Shown here: positions 26,131 through 34,955 of the stretch, piece by piece
Layout of the letters: every line of letters starts with the position of its first letter
How positions within the stretch are numbered: position 1 is the first letter of the stretch
DNA from: Erwinia sp. SLM-02
GTDB taxonomy: Bacteria > Pseudomonadota > Gammaproteobacteria > Enterobacterales > Enterobacteriaceae
NCBI RefSeq assembly: GCF_037450285.1
Contig: NZ_JAQISN010000004.1
Coordinates: forward strand, 248,001-312,000
Length of the DNA: 64,000 nt
Direction of reading: 5' to 3'
Program-made: the position numbers and the translations under genes
Notes under the pieces: model-generated
Seen by the model: the letters and a program-made list of their open reading frames with translations, nothing else
Database searches by the model: none
Told to the model about the DNA's origin: nothing

Positions 26131-26415
26131 TTTGGCCCCGGAGTGGTCTTCAGATCCAAAGGCATTGGTGTGATGCATCAGCACGATGCGAGCGAAATGG
26201 GCGATGTCGATGCTGTGCAGGTAATCCTGGCTTCCTCTTTCCGCTCAGCGCTGCGGATTGCCAGACGGGGCAACGCCCCGTCAGCGCTTTGGCCCCGGAG
26301 TGGTCTTCAGATCGAAAGGCATTGGTGTGATGCATCAGCACGATGCGAGCGAAATGGACGATGTCGATGCTGTGCCGGTAATCCCGGCTTCCTCTCTCCG
26401 CTCAGCGCTGCGGAT
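26067..26415 (+). repeat. 157-bp tandem direct repeats, 2.2 copies
   Basis: Copy 1 is 26067-26223, copy 2 is 26224-26380, and a third partial copy is 26381-26415. The unit includes the right end of structured repeat A plus about 90 bp of adjacent DNA. Copies differ at only a few bases, so the duplication is recent. Confidence 0.9.
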
Positions 26416-26579
26416 AGTCTGACGTAACCCAGGTTATTATGAATAAAATTAGTGTGTTATGTGCATGTGGATGAAGGGCGGGAGTGATACTTTTACCTGC
26501 GTACCGTTGAGAAAGCAAAGCAAATTTATCGAGTGAAAACTGAACGCCGGCTTAACGAAAAGCGATCGCGAAAACTGAA

Positions 26580-26789
26580 GGAGTACGGCCTCTGCTGCGG
26601 CAGAGCGGCAATCCGCAGCGCTGAGGTGGAGGCAGCTGGGCAGGAGACGACAGCAGGGACGCTGGCGTCAGTTTGAGCGCGGGCAGGAAGCCCGCTCTCA
26701 AACGGTCCGTCGGCCAGATGCCGGAGCCGAGGGCACCGCGCAAAGCGCGGCGCGAGGACCGCCCGACGCCGCAGCAGAGGCCGTGCTCC
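26580..26789 (-). repeat. Structured dispersed repeat, copy D (210 bp, inverted)
   Basis: Terminal 22-bp inverted repeats (26580-26601 and 26768-26789, one mismatch) unrelated in sequence to those of copy A. The same conserved blocks are read on the minus strand, and the internal hairpin at 26672-26702 has 12 pairs of 13 around an AGGAA loop (TTCCT on the minus strand). It faces copy A tail-to-tail between the convergent genes rnz and rlmJ. Confidence 0.82.
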
Positions 26790-26790
26790 C

Positions 26791-26902
26791 GCACAACTCA
26801 CGCCGCAAATCCGTAGTAAATATCAGGCTCCCCGCACAACTCACGCCGCAAATCCGTAGTAAATATCAGGCTCCCCGCAGAACTCATGCAGCGAACCCGC
26901 AG
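26791..26902. repeat. 43-bp tandem repeats, 2.6 copies
   Basis: Units start at 26791, 26834 and 26877 (the last one partial and diverged). The first two are identical. They lie directly between structured repeat D and the rlmJ stop codon, with no spacers. Confidence 0.88.
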
Positions 26903-26905
26903 CAG

Positions 26906-27748
26906 TTACTCCGGAACGATCCACTCAACCTTAGAATGCCCGGTCCCCGACGGCACCAGCACCTTTTCCAGCCACGGCAGCACATTCTTCATCTGCTGCT
27001 CCAGCTTCCACGGCGGGTTAACCACAATCATCCCCGATGCGGTCATACCGAAGCGGTCGCTGTCCGGGCGCACGCCCAGCTCAATTTGCAGAATACGGCG
27101 AATGCCGGTGGCTTCCAGATCTTTGCACATGCGCTTAATCTGCTGGCGCAGCACCACCGGATACCACAGCGCGTAAACGCCGGTACCGAAGCGCTTATAG
27201 CCTTCCTCAATGCCCTTCACCACCGCCTGATAATCGCTTTTCAGCTCGTAAGGTGGGTCGATCAGCACAAAACCACGGCGGGACAGCGGCGGCAGTTTGG
27301 CCTTCAGCTGCTGATAGCCATCGGCACGATCGGTGCGCGCGCGGCTGTCCTTCAGGAACTCGCCGCGCAGCAGCGGAAAATCACTGGAGTGCAGCTCAGT
27401 CAGCTGAAGCTTGTCATATTCACGCAGCAGATAGCGGGCAATCAGCGGCGAACCCGGGTAGTAACGCAGCTTGCCGTTGGGGTTCAGATCCTTGACCGCT
27501 TTAATATACGGCTCAAGTTCGGCAGGTAAATCGTCCTGCTGCCAGATACGTGCAATGCCTTCCAGATATTCACCGGTCCGTTCGGCGTGCTCGCCGCTTA
27601 ACAGGTAACGCCCGGCACCGGCGTGAGTGTCGAGGTAAAGATAGGGTTTATCCTTCTCGTTAAGCGAACTGATAATCAGGCTTTGAACGGTGTGTTTCAG
27701 TACGTCGGCATGGTTACCGGCGTGAAAACTGTGGCGATAGCTGAGCAT
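26906..27748 (-). CDS. rlmJ: 23S rRNA (adenine(2030)-N6)-methyltransferase
   Basis: 280 residues, the same length as E. coli RlmJ (YhiR). Start MLSYRHSFHAGNHADVLKH is diagnostic; the SAM site follows in YLDTHAGAG and the catalytic motif IV is DPPYE in VLIDPPYEL. It methylates N6 of A2030 in 23S rRNA. It lies between repeat locus A/D and the CPBP gene, in the conserved gor-rlmJ-prlC neighbourhood. Confidence 0.97.
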   Translation of the reverse strand: MLSYRHSFHAGNHADVLKHTVQSLIISSLNEKDKPYLYLDTHAGAGRYLLSGEHAERTGEYLEGIARIWQQDDLPAELEPYIKAVKDLNPNGKLRYYPGSPLIARYLLREYDKLQLTELHSSDFPLLRGEFLKDSRARTDRADGYQQLKAKLPPLSRRGFVLIDPPYELKSDYQAVVKGIEEGYKRFGTGVYALWYPVVLRQQIKRMCKDLEATGIRRILQIELGVRPDSDRFGMTASGMIVVNPPWKLEQQMKNVLPWLEKVLVPSGTGHSKVEWIVPE

Positions 27749-27966
27749 TATTTATCCTGTTGATTTTATGCGGCTTTAATTGATGATAAATCAATTTTTT
27801 ACAATTATTACCCCACGGATTACCCCACAGAACGACGCACAGCAACGGATGTAGGAAAAAGCATGAGAACCAGGGGGCCGATTATATCAGGGTTGGTTGG
27901 CAGATGGGCTGAGTCAAAAAAACAAATCGGCGCTTTTGTTCCCTGAACCCGGGGCAGGGAAATGCC

Positions 27967-28791
27967 TCAGGTTGGTATACGTTGCCAAACCGGGTAGGTG
28001 AAAAACAGCAGGTGTATCATATTAAAGGAAAAATGCATCAGCGTGGCCACCCACAGGCGGCCGCTCCACAGCCAGGCCAGGCCGTAAATGACCCCCGCCA
28101 GCGTGGCGAAAAGCACCAGCATCAAACCGCCGGAGAAGTGCGCCAGGCCAAATAATCCCGAGGCAATCACCAGAGCGCGTTTATTACCCAGAAACTGACT
28201 CAGGCGCTGCTGGATGTAGCCGCGGAACAACGCTTCTTCCGCCAGGCAGACAAAAAACAGGTTGGCCAGAATAAATGAGCCTGTCCACGCGGGGATATGC
28301 GGTTCCACCCGCAGCGCGCCGAATACGGTCGCCGCCAGCAGCAGCAGAGGCATCGACAGGATCAGCACCAGCCACCACAGCGGGTTTTGCGGCTGCTGGG
28401 AAGGTCGGGCCAACAGCGTTGGCATGCAGCCCAGCAGCAGAAATGGGATTAACGCCTTATCAAGATTAAAGTAAAACGTGAACGGCAGGCTCTGTGGCCC
28501 GGCCTGAACGCCGGAGGCGGCGATTTGATTATTAAATCCTGGGATCATGTGCAGCCCCAGCGCGATAGCCCCTGCCACCAACAGGATCTCGCCCGGCAGT
28601 GCGAACGGAGTTTGCCGCTGACGGTATCCCCAACACAGGGCGACACAGAACATAATACCGAGGGCGATGATGCCCGGCGGCAGCAGCTTCTGCTCAACGA
28701 TCGCCATCGCCAGCGTAATGCACAACATCACCAGAGCGCAGCGCAGATTAATTGACAAGAACAGCAGAGACAGCGCCAGTAAAAACCACAT
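27967..28791 (-). CDS. CPBP-family intramembrane metalloprotease
   Basis: 274 residues, mostly hydrophobic with about eight membrane helices. The C-terminal part has the CPBP/Abi motifs: EEALFRGYIQQRL (paired glutamates and Arg), FGLAHF and LMHFSFNMIH with the later histidine and asparagine. Relatives include CAAX prenyl proteases and bacteriocin self-immunity proteins. It is a single gene divergent from prlC; no bacteriocin genes are nearby, so its substrate is unknown. Confidence 0.85.
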   Translation of the reverse strand: MWFLLALSLLFLSINLRCALVMLCITLAMAIVEQKLLPPGIIALGIMFCVALCWGYRQRQTPFALPGEILLVAGAIALGLHMIPGFNNQIAASGVQAGPQSLPFTFYFNLDKALIPFLLLGCMPTLLARPSQQPQNPLWWLVLILSMPLLLLAATVFGALRVEPHIPAWTGSFILANLFFVCLAEEALFRGYIQQRLSQFLGNKRALVIASGLFGLAHFSGGLMLVLFATLAGVIYGLAWLWSGRLWVATLMHFSFNMIHLLFFTYPVWQRIPT

Positions 28792-29017
28792 CAGTACACT
28801 CCCTGTTTAAATGAGTAAAACGGCGTAACAAAGCGAAAGAGTATGCAATGCTCAACCGGCACCATCAAAGCCGAACGTGCGGTGAGAACCGGCTCCGATG
28901 GCCGATGAAGGGCAGATGTTACGCTGTCCACCATTGATTTTCGCTACACTTAGCCTCATGTTAAATAAATCGTGCGTAAATACGCGCTCCTGACATCGAT
29001 TAAAGGACTACTGCGCT

Positions 29018-31060
29018 ATGACCAACCCGTTACTCTCCTCTTTTACTCTTCCTCCGTTTTCCGCCATCAAACCTGAGCATGTGGTTCCTGCCGTAACCCA
29101 GGCGTTGAGTGATTGCCGTGCGGCGGTTGAGAAAGTCGTGGCCCAGGGCGCGCCCTACAGCTGGGATAACCTGGTGCAGCCGCTGGCGGAAGTGGACGAT
29201 CGTTTAAGCCGCCTGTTCTCCCCGGTCAGCCACCTGAATTCGGTCAAAAACAGCCCGGAGCTGCGCCAGGCCTACGAACAAACCCTGCCGCTGCTGTCGG
29301 AATACAGCACCTGGGCGGGCCAGCATGAAGGGCTATATCAGGCATATCGTGACCTGAAAGAGGGCAGCCATTACGCCGCGCTCGATCTGGCACAGAAAAA
29401 AGCGGTCGATAACGCCCTGCGTGATTTCGAGCTGTCGGGTATCGGCCTGTCGAAAGAGAAGCAGCAGCGCTACGGTGAAATCGCCGCACGTCTCTCCGAG
29501 CTGGGGTCGACCTACAGCAACAACGTGCTGGATGCGACGATGGGCTGGAGCAAGCTGATTAGCGATGAAAGCGAACTGGTCGGGATGCCGGAAAGCGCGC
29601 TGGCCGCCGCGAAAGCGCAGGCGGAAGCGAAAGAACAGCAGGGCTGGCTGCTGACCCTGGATATCCCAAGCTATCTGCCGGTGATGACCTACTGTGACAA
29701 TCAGGCGCTGCGTGAAGAACTGTACCGCGCCTATTCCACCCGTGCCTCTGACCAGGGGCCGAACGCCGGCAAGTGGGACAACAGTGAAGTGATGGCCGAA
29801 GAGCTGGCCCTGCGCCACGAACTGGCTCAGCTGCTGGGCTTTGACTCCTTCGCGGATAAATCACTGGCGACCAAAATGGCGGAAAGCCCGGCGCAGGTGA
29901 TCGACTTCCTGACCGATCTGGCAAAACGTGCCCGTCCGCAGGCGGAGCAGGAGCTGGCCGAGCTGCGCGCCTTTGCGAAAAAAGAGTTCGGCGTGGACGA
30001 ACTGCAGCCGTGGGATCTGACTTACTACGGTGAAAAACAGAAACAGCACCTGTACTCCATCAGCGACGAGCAGCTGCGCCCGTACTTCCCGGAGCAGCGC
30101 GCGCTGAGCGGCCTGTTTGAAGTGGTAAAACGCATTTACGGCATCACCGCCAGCGAACGCAAAGATGTGGATGTCTATCATCCCGACGTGCGTTTCTTCG
30201 ACCTGTTTGACGAAAGCGGCGAGCTGCGCGGCAGCTTCTACCTGGACCTCTATGCTCGCGAACACAAGCGCGGCGGAGCCTGGATGGATGACTGCGTTGG
30301 ACAGATGCGCAAAGCCGACGGCAGCCTGCAAAAGCCGGTGGCCTATCTGACCTGTAACTTCAACCGCCCACTCGGCGGCAAGCCCGCGCTGTTCACCCAC
30401 AATGAAGTGACCACCCTGTTCCACGAGTTTGGCCACGGTCTGCACCATATGCTGACCCGCATTGAAACCCCGGGCGTATCCGGCATCAGCGGTGTGCCGT
30501 GGGATGCGGTCGAGCTGCCGAGCCAGTTTATGGAAAACTGGTGCTGGGAGCCGGAAGCGCTGGCGTTTATCTCCGGCCATTACGAGACCGGTGAACCGCT
30601 GCCGCAGGCGCTGCTGGAAAAAATGCTGGCAGCGAAGAACTACCAGGCCGCGCTGTTCATCCTGCGCCAGCTGGAGTTCGGCCTGTTTGACTTCCGCCTG
30701 CATACCGAGTTCGACCCGGCCAAAGGCGCGCAGATCCTTGAAACGCTGAAAGAGGTAAAATCGCTGGTGGCGGTGGTGCCTGGCCCGTCGTGGGGCCGCT
30801 TCCCGCATGCTTTCAGCCACGTCTTTGCCGGTGGCTATGCCGCAGGCTACTACAGCTATCTGTGGGCGGACGTGCTGGCGGCAGATGCGTACTCACGCTT
30901 TGAAGAAGAAGGGATCTTCAACCGCGAAACCGGGCAGTCGTTCCTCGATAACATCCTGACGCGCGGCGGTTCCGAGGAGCCGATGGAGCTGTTCAAACGC
31001 TTCCGTGGCCGCGAGCCGCAGCTGGATGCGATGCTGAAACACTACGGCATCAAGGGATAA
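29018..31060 (+). CDS. prlC: Oligopeptidase A
   Basis: 680 residues, as in E. coli PrlC. The M3-family zinc site HEFGH is at 469-473, in TTLFHEFGHGLHHML. It is a cytoplasmic metallopeptidase that degrades short peptides, including cleaved signal peptides. Six bases separate it from rsmJ, so the two form an operon as in E. coli. Confidence 0.98.
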   Translation: MTNPLLSSFTLPPFSAIKPEHVVPAVTQALSDCRAAVEKVVAQGAPYSWDNLVQPLAEVDDRLSRLFSPVSHLNSVKNSPELRQAYEQTLPLLSEYSTWAGQHEGLYQAYRDLKEGSHYAALDLAQKKAVDNALRDFELSGIGLSKEKQQRYGEIAARLSELGSTYSNNVLDATMGWSKLISDESELVGMPESALAAAKAQAEAKEQQGWLLTLDIPSYLPVMTYCDNQALREELYRAYSTRASDQGPNAGKWDNSEVMAEELALRHELAQLLGFDSFADKSLATKMAESPAQVIDFLTDLAKRARPQAEQELAELRAFAKKEFGVDELQPWDLTYYGEKQKQHLYSISDEQLRPYFPEQRALSGLFEVVKRIYGITASERKDVDVYHPDVRFFDLFDESGELRGSFYLDLYAREHKRGGAWMDDCVGQMRKADGSLQKPVAYLTCNFNRPLGGKPALFTHNEVTTLFHEFGHGLHHMLTRIETPGVSGISGVPWDAVELPSQFMENWCWEPEALAFISGHYETGEPLPQALLEKMLAAKNYQAALFILRQLEFGLFDFRLHTEFDPAKGAQILETLKEVKSLVAVVPGPSWGRFPHAFSHVFAGGYAAGYYSYLWADVLAADAYSRFEEEGIFNRETGQSFLDNILTRGGSEEPMELFKRFRGREPQLDAMLKHYGIKG

Positions 31061-31066
31061 GCGGTT

Positions 31067-31819
31067 TTGAACATCTGTTTACTGGATGAAACGGGCACCG
31101 GAAACGGTGCCTTATCTATTCTGGCCGAGCGCTGGCAGCTGACGCATGACGACGCTGCACCGATGGCGCTGGTGATGACCGCCACGCACCTTGAACTGCG
31201 CAAGCGCGACGAGCCGAAGCTCGGCGGCATTTTCGTTGATTTCGTCGGCGGCGCGATGGCGCATCGCCGAAAATTCGGCGGAGGGCGCGGTGAGGCGGTG
31301 GCAAAAGCCGTCGGCATTAAAAGCGGCTATCTGCCGGACGTGGTCGATGCCACGGCGGGCCTGGGGCGCGATGCGTTTGTGCTGGCGTCCGTGGGCTGCC
31401 GCGTCAGGATGCTGGAGCGTAACCCGGTGGTGGCGGCACTGCTGGATGACGGCCTGGCGCGGGGCTATGCCGATGCGGAGATTGGCCCGTGGCTGCGCGA
31501 GCGGCTGACGCTGCTGCATGCCTCAAGCCTGACGGCGCTGACGGATATCATGCCGCGGCCGCAGGTGGTGTACCTCGATCCGATGTTTCCACATAAGCAG
31601 AAAAGCGCGCTGGTGAAGAAAGAGATGCGGGTGTTTCAGTCGCTGGTGGGGCCGGACCTGGATGCCGACGGACTGCTGCAGCCGGCCCGCCAGCTGGCGA
31701 CCAAAAGGGTGGTGGTCAAGCGCCCGGACTACGCGCCGCCGCTGGCCGATGTGGGCACGCCGAACGCGGTGACAACCAAAGGCCATCGGTTTGATATTTA
31801 TGCGCCGTTGACCCCGTAA
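31067..31819 (+). CDS. rsmJ: 16S rRNA (guanine(1516)-N2)-methyltransferase
   Basis: 250 residues, the same as E. coli RsmJ (YhiQ). The start is TTG at 31067, since MNICLLDETGTG aligns with the E. coli N-terminus. Family blocks GGIFVDFVGGAMAHRRKFGG, VDATAGLGRDAF (SAM site) and YLDPMFPHKQKSA are intact. It modifies G1516 in 16S rRNA. A strong terminator follows. Confidence 0.96.
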   Translation: MNICLLDETGTGNGALSILAERWQLTHDDAAPMALVMTATHLELRKRDEPKLGGIFVDFVGGAMAHRRKFGGGRGEAVAKAVGIKSGYLPDVVDATAGLGRDAFVLASVGCRVRMLERNPVVAALLDDGLARGYADAEIGPWLRERLTLLHASSLTALTDIMPRPQVVYLDPMFPHKQKSALVKKEMRVFQSLVGPDLDADGLLQPARQLATKRVVVKRPDYAPPLADVGTPNAVTTKGHRFDIYAPLTP

Positions 31820-31839
31820 CCGGGCGTCCGGAACAGAGG

Positions 31840-31880
31840 GCACAGCCTGCGGTTGGCACATCAGGCTGTGCTTTTTTTTT
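31840..31880 (+). terminator. Terminator of the prlC-rsmJ operon
   Basis: A perfect 10-bp stem GCACAGCCTG/CAGGCTGTGC (31840-31849, 31862-31871) followed by nine T. Confidence 0.95.
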
Positions 31881-31907
31881 TGCGTCCGGCACAGGGTCAG
31901 AGTGCGA

Positions 31908-33104
31908 TCACACAAACGGCGCGAGCGGGTCGGCAATTCTGAACGCGGTGGCTTTATCGGCGGCCGGTGGGTAGATCAGTTCACTGACGATCGACAATTT
32001 CAGCTTTTTCGCTTCCGCCCGCGTCAGTTTCACCTGCTGATCCCAGCCTTCCGTATAGACCGCCCCCCATGCGCCAAGATCGAGGCAGGTGACGTAATTT
32101 TCCTGACGATAAGGCAGCGGTGCGATATCCAGCAGGCTGGCTGCCGCGTTATTGCCGGCAAACTTACCCAGCTGGATGGCGTGCTGGCAGGTCATCAGCG
32201 CGTGGTTGCCCCTGTCGTCGGTGGCGGCATACGCCACGTCGCCGGTGGCATAAATGTCCTCATGGCCAACGACCTGCAGCTGGGCATTAACGTGCAGGCG
32301 GCCCTGACGATCGCGCGGTGCGTCAATCTGCGCCGTCAGGTCGTCGGCCTGTACGCCAACGGTCCAGATAACGGTCTGCGCGGCAAGGGTCTGTCCATCT
32401 TTCAGCGTCACGCCCTCCGCAGTCACCTGCTCCACTTCCGCATTAACCCGCCACTCCACGCCCAGCTCGGCGGAAGCTTCGGTAATCACATTGCGCAGTG
32501 CCTCGCTGAATCGCCCCGCTGGCTGCGAGCCGCGCTCAATCACCACTACGCGGGTTTTGGCCTGCGCGCCGAGGATCTCGCGCAGTCGCGCCGGCAGTTC
32601 TGTGGCCATTTCAATTCCGGTAAAACCGCCGCCGCAGACCACCACGGTGTTGCGCGATTCACTCTCCGGGCGCTGCGCCAGACTATTGAGGTGCTGCTCC
32701 AGTACCTCAGCGCTCTCCAGCTGGTCAAGGTCGAACGCGTGCTCTGCCACCCCCGCCACCTGTGAACGATTAACGTGGCTGCCGCTGGCCAGAATCAGGC
32801 GGTCATAGCGCTGCTGCTGCTTCATGCCGGATTCGTCACGCCAGCTTACCCGGCGAGCCGCCGCATCGATCCGGCTGACCGTGCCGCGCAGGAAATTCAC
32901 CCCGGTGACGTCGAACAGCGGCTGCAAAGGAGCAACCAGCGAACGCACGGCGCTTTCATAAAAACGCGGGCGCACGCGCAGCTCGGGCTGCGGGGCGATC
33001 ACGGTGATCTCGACATCCGTATTGCCATTCACCAGCCGTGCGGCGCTCAGCGCTGACCACATTCCCGAGAAACCGGCACCGATTATCAGAATTTGTTTAC
33101 GCAT
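31908..33104 (-). CDS. FAD-dependent NADH dehydrogenase-like oxidoreductase
   Basis: 398 residues of the pyridine-nucleotide disulfide / type II NADH dehydrogenase group. FAD-binding GAGFSG at 9-14, the NAD(P) motif VVVCGGGFTGIEMA, and the late FAD motif DIYATGDVAYA are present; there is no CxxxxC redox pair, so it is not a disulfide reductase. It may oxidise NADH to quinone or another acceptor. Divergent from an Rrf2-type regulator that likely controls it. The pair sits between rsmJ and uspA, which are closer together in E. coli, so it is an insertion in a conserved block. Confidence 0.85.
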   Translation of the reverse strand: MRKQILIIGAGFSGMWSALSAARLVNGNTDVEITVIAPQPELRVRPRFYESAVRSLVAPLQPLFDVTGVNFLRGTVSRIDAAARRVSWRDESGMKQQQRYDRLILASGSHVNRSQVAGVAEHAFDLDQLESAEVLEQHLNSLAQRPESESRNTVVVCGGGFTGIEMATELPARLREILGAQAKTRVVVIERGSQPAGRFSEALRNVITEASAELGVEWRVNAEVEQVTAEGVTLKDGQTLAAQTVIWTVGVQADDLTAQIDAPRDRQGRLHVNAQLQVVGHEDIYATGDVAYAATDDRGNHALMTCQHAIQLGKFAGNNAAASLLDIAPLPYRQENYVTCLDLGAWGAVYTEGWDQQVKLTRAEAKKLKLSIVSELIYPPAADKATAFRIADPLAPFV

Positions 33105-33237
33105 TTTACTGTCACTCTTGTTACGGTTATTAACTCGGATTATATTGGTCGTAGTTTAAAAAGGCAAAGGTGATTTGTGCGCAGGGTGGGGCTGAAAACG
33201 CTACACTAGCGGCAGTTGAGATGGTTGAGAGAAGGGC

Positions 33238-33741
33238 ATGGCATTTTACAGTTCTGGCGTTGAGTACGGCATTCACAGCCTGATGTTTATGGTTGACGGC
33301 AACGGGGACGCGCGTGAGATGAGCGTGCGCGAGATTGCTGACCTGCAAAATGTGCCCTACGACTACCTGGCCAAAATCTTTACCCGCCTGTCAAAAGCGG
33401 GGCTGGTACGCAGCAGCGAAGGCAAGGGCGGCGGTTTTCAACTGGCGCATCCTGCCGCAAACATCACGCTGCTCGACGTGGTGAATGCAATCGACGGCGA
33501 GAAACAGGTTTTTGCCTGTCGCGAGATCCGCCAGCGGACCGTTATTTTTGACGAAACGCCGCCGGAGTGGGCCTGTTCGGGAATTTGCGGGGTGCGTTCC
33601 GTAATGGAGTTGGCCCAGCAGCGGATGGAAGAATCGCTGGCGCAGCACTCTATCCTGGAGCTGGCGCTGAAGATGTACCGTAAGGCACCGCCGACGTTTG
33701 TGGTGGAAGTGCAGGACTGGATTGAAACACGCAGGGAATAA
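33238..33741 (+). CDS. Rrf2-family transcriptional regulator with three cysteines
   Basis: 167 residues. Winged helix in VREIADLQNVPYDYLAKIFTRL with the wing SSEGKGGGFQLAHP. Cys94, Cys113 and Cys117 (FACRE and WACSGIC) are placed like the cluster ligands of IscR and NsrR, so an iron-sulfur cofactor sensing redox, NO or iron is plausible. It is divergent from the FAD oxidoreductase, its probable target. A terminator overlaps its stop. Confidence 0.88.
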   Translation: MAFYSSGVEYGIHSLMFMVDGNGDAREMSVREIADLQNVPYDYLAKIFTRLSKAGLVRSSEGKGGGFQLAHPAANITLLDVVNAIDGEKQVFACREIRQRTVIFDETPPEWACSGICGVRSVMELAQQRMEESLAQHSILELALKMYRKAPPTFVVEVQDWIETRRE

Positions 33742-33765
33742 AGGCCGGGTTTAAACGGCCTTTTT
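33741..33765 (+). terminator. Terminator of the Rrf2-type gene
   Basis: AAGGCCG pairs with CGGCCTT, followed by TTTTT, starting on the last base of the stop codon. It may also serve the convergent uspA gene. Confidence 0.8.
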
Positions 33766-33775
33766 AAGAACGGGA

Positions 33776-34213
33776 TTAATCTTCGTCTTCATCGTTCAGC
33801 GGCACAATCAGCATATCAATGTGCACGGTGTTGATCAGCTGGCGGGCCGAGGACATCAGCTTGCTCCAGAAATCCTGATGGTGGCCACAGACCACTAAAT
33901 CCACCTGATACTGCTTGATAGCATCAACCAGCACCTGGCCGAGGTCGCCGCTGCCGCTGAGGGTTTCAGCAATCGGATAACCGGCGCTGGTCGACAGCTC
34001 GGTCAGCGCGGTGTGGGTTTCTTCCGAAATCCGTTTCTGCATATCACCCAGGTTAACGTCAATCAGGCCGGTATAGAGATCGGAATAATTCACATCAACG
34101 TGGATCAACGAGACTTTTGCATCATAAGGACGGGCCATCGATACTGCTTTATCAACCAGCAGTTTGCTTTCAGGCGACAGGTCAACAGCAATCAGAATGT
34201 GTTTGTAAGCCAT
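33776..34213 (-). CDS. uspA: Universal stress protein A
   Basis: 145 residues (E. coli 144) from the ATG at 34213, preceded by AGGAG. MAYKHILIAVDLSPESKLLVDKA and VDLVVCGHHQDFWSKLMSSARQLI are characteristic; the latter replaces the ATP-binding GxGGxGS motif of other Usp proteins, as in true UspA. It is a small cytoplasmic protein induced in stationary phase and stress. Divergent from uspB as in E. coli. Confidence 0.98.
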   Translation of the reverse strand: MAYKHILIAVDLSPESKLLVDKAVSMARPYDAKVSLIHVDVNYSDLYTGLIDVNLGDMQKRISEETHTALTELSTSAGYPIAETLSGSGDLGQVLVDAIKQYQVDLVVCGHHQDFWSKLMSSARQLINTVHIDMLIVPLNDEDED

Positions 34214-34544
34214 GATGAATACTCCTTTTCGCGTAAGTTCTGATACATGCGGGATACGGTTCAGTATAGCGAAAATTGTTAAAGGATGTTGTGGCAGCCT
34301 GCGGTCTTTGCGAAGAGGATCAACATGAATTTTCCTCCATTTACTGGCTGATGCATGACGCAGTGCTGGAAAAAATTTGTGCAGATCTCCTACACTGATA
34401 AGAAGCGCCACCGAGCGCGTTATTATCGCCTCGTCCGGCTTGCGCCGTATCTGGCCGATATCGATAACAGGGGCAGTTCAACCATTGCAGGGCACAGCGG
34501 CTTGCCCGTTTACGTTTTCTGCAATGAATGGCCGGGAGGGGATC
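34214..34544. promoter_or_regulatory. Divergent uspA-uspB promoter region
   Basis: 331 bp with both promoters. No specific operator could be assigned by eye. Confidence 0.5.
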
Positions 34545-34880
34545 ATGATCAGCACCATCGCGCTTTTCTGGGCTCTTTGTGTTGTTTGTGTAGTGAATAT
34601 GGCGCGCTATTTCTCTTCGCTGCGCGCTTTGCTTGTGGTGTTACGCGGCTGCGATCCTTTGCTGTATCAGTACGTCGATGGGGCGGGATTCTTTACCTCG
34701 CACGGGCAGCCGGGCAAGCAGGTTCGGCTGGTGTATTACATCTGGGCACAGCGCTACCTGGACCATCATGACGATGAGTTTATCCGCCGCTGTCAGCGCG
34801 TGCGCGGCCAGTTTATTTTGACCAGTTCCCTCTGCGGTCTGGTGGTTATCAGCCTGATTGGCCTGGCTATCTGGCACTGA
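34545..34880 (+). CDS. uspB: Universal stress protein B
   Basis: 111 residues, the E. coli UspB length, from the ATG at 34545 with GGGAGGGG just upstream. One membrane helix at each end (MISTIALFWALCVVCVVNMA and CGLVVISLIGLAIWH) with a central cytoplasmic part (HGQPGKQVRL). In E. coli it is a sigma-S dependent inner-membrane protein for ethanol tolerance. Confidence 0.97.
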   Translation: MISTIALFWALCVVCVVNMARYFSSLRALLVVLRGCDPLLYQYVDGAGFFTSHGQPGKQVRLVYYIWAQRYLDHHDDEFIRRCQRVRGQFILTSSLCGLVVISLIGLAIWH

Positions 34881-34894
34881 GCGCGGGCATAAAA

Positions 34895-34918
34895 AAAAGC
34901 GGACCGGAGTCCGCTTTT
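34895..34918 (+). terminator. Bidirectional terminator between uspB and pitA
   Basis: AAAAGCGGAC-CGGA-GTCCGCTTTT, a 10-bp perfect stem with A and T runs on both sides, so it can work for uspB and for the convergent pitA. Confidence 0.92.
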
Positions 34919-34955
34919 AACTTTTTAGCGTGGCGGGCAACGCCGCCACGCTGGC

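Noticed and set aside
26791..26902. CRISPR-like array
   Set aside because: The 43-bp units abut directly with no unique spacers, and no cas genes are present.
27778..27796. FNR-like palindrome TTGAT-N5-ATCAA upstream of rlmJ
   Set aside because: The FNR consensus needs a four-base spacer; here it is five, and the gene is a housekeeping methyltransferase.
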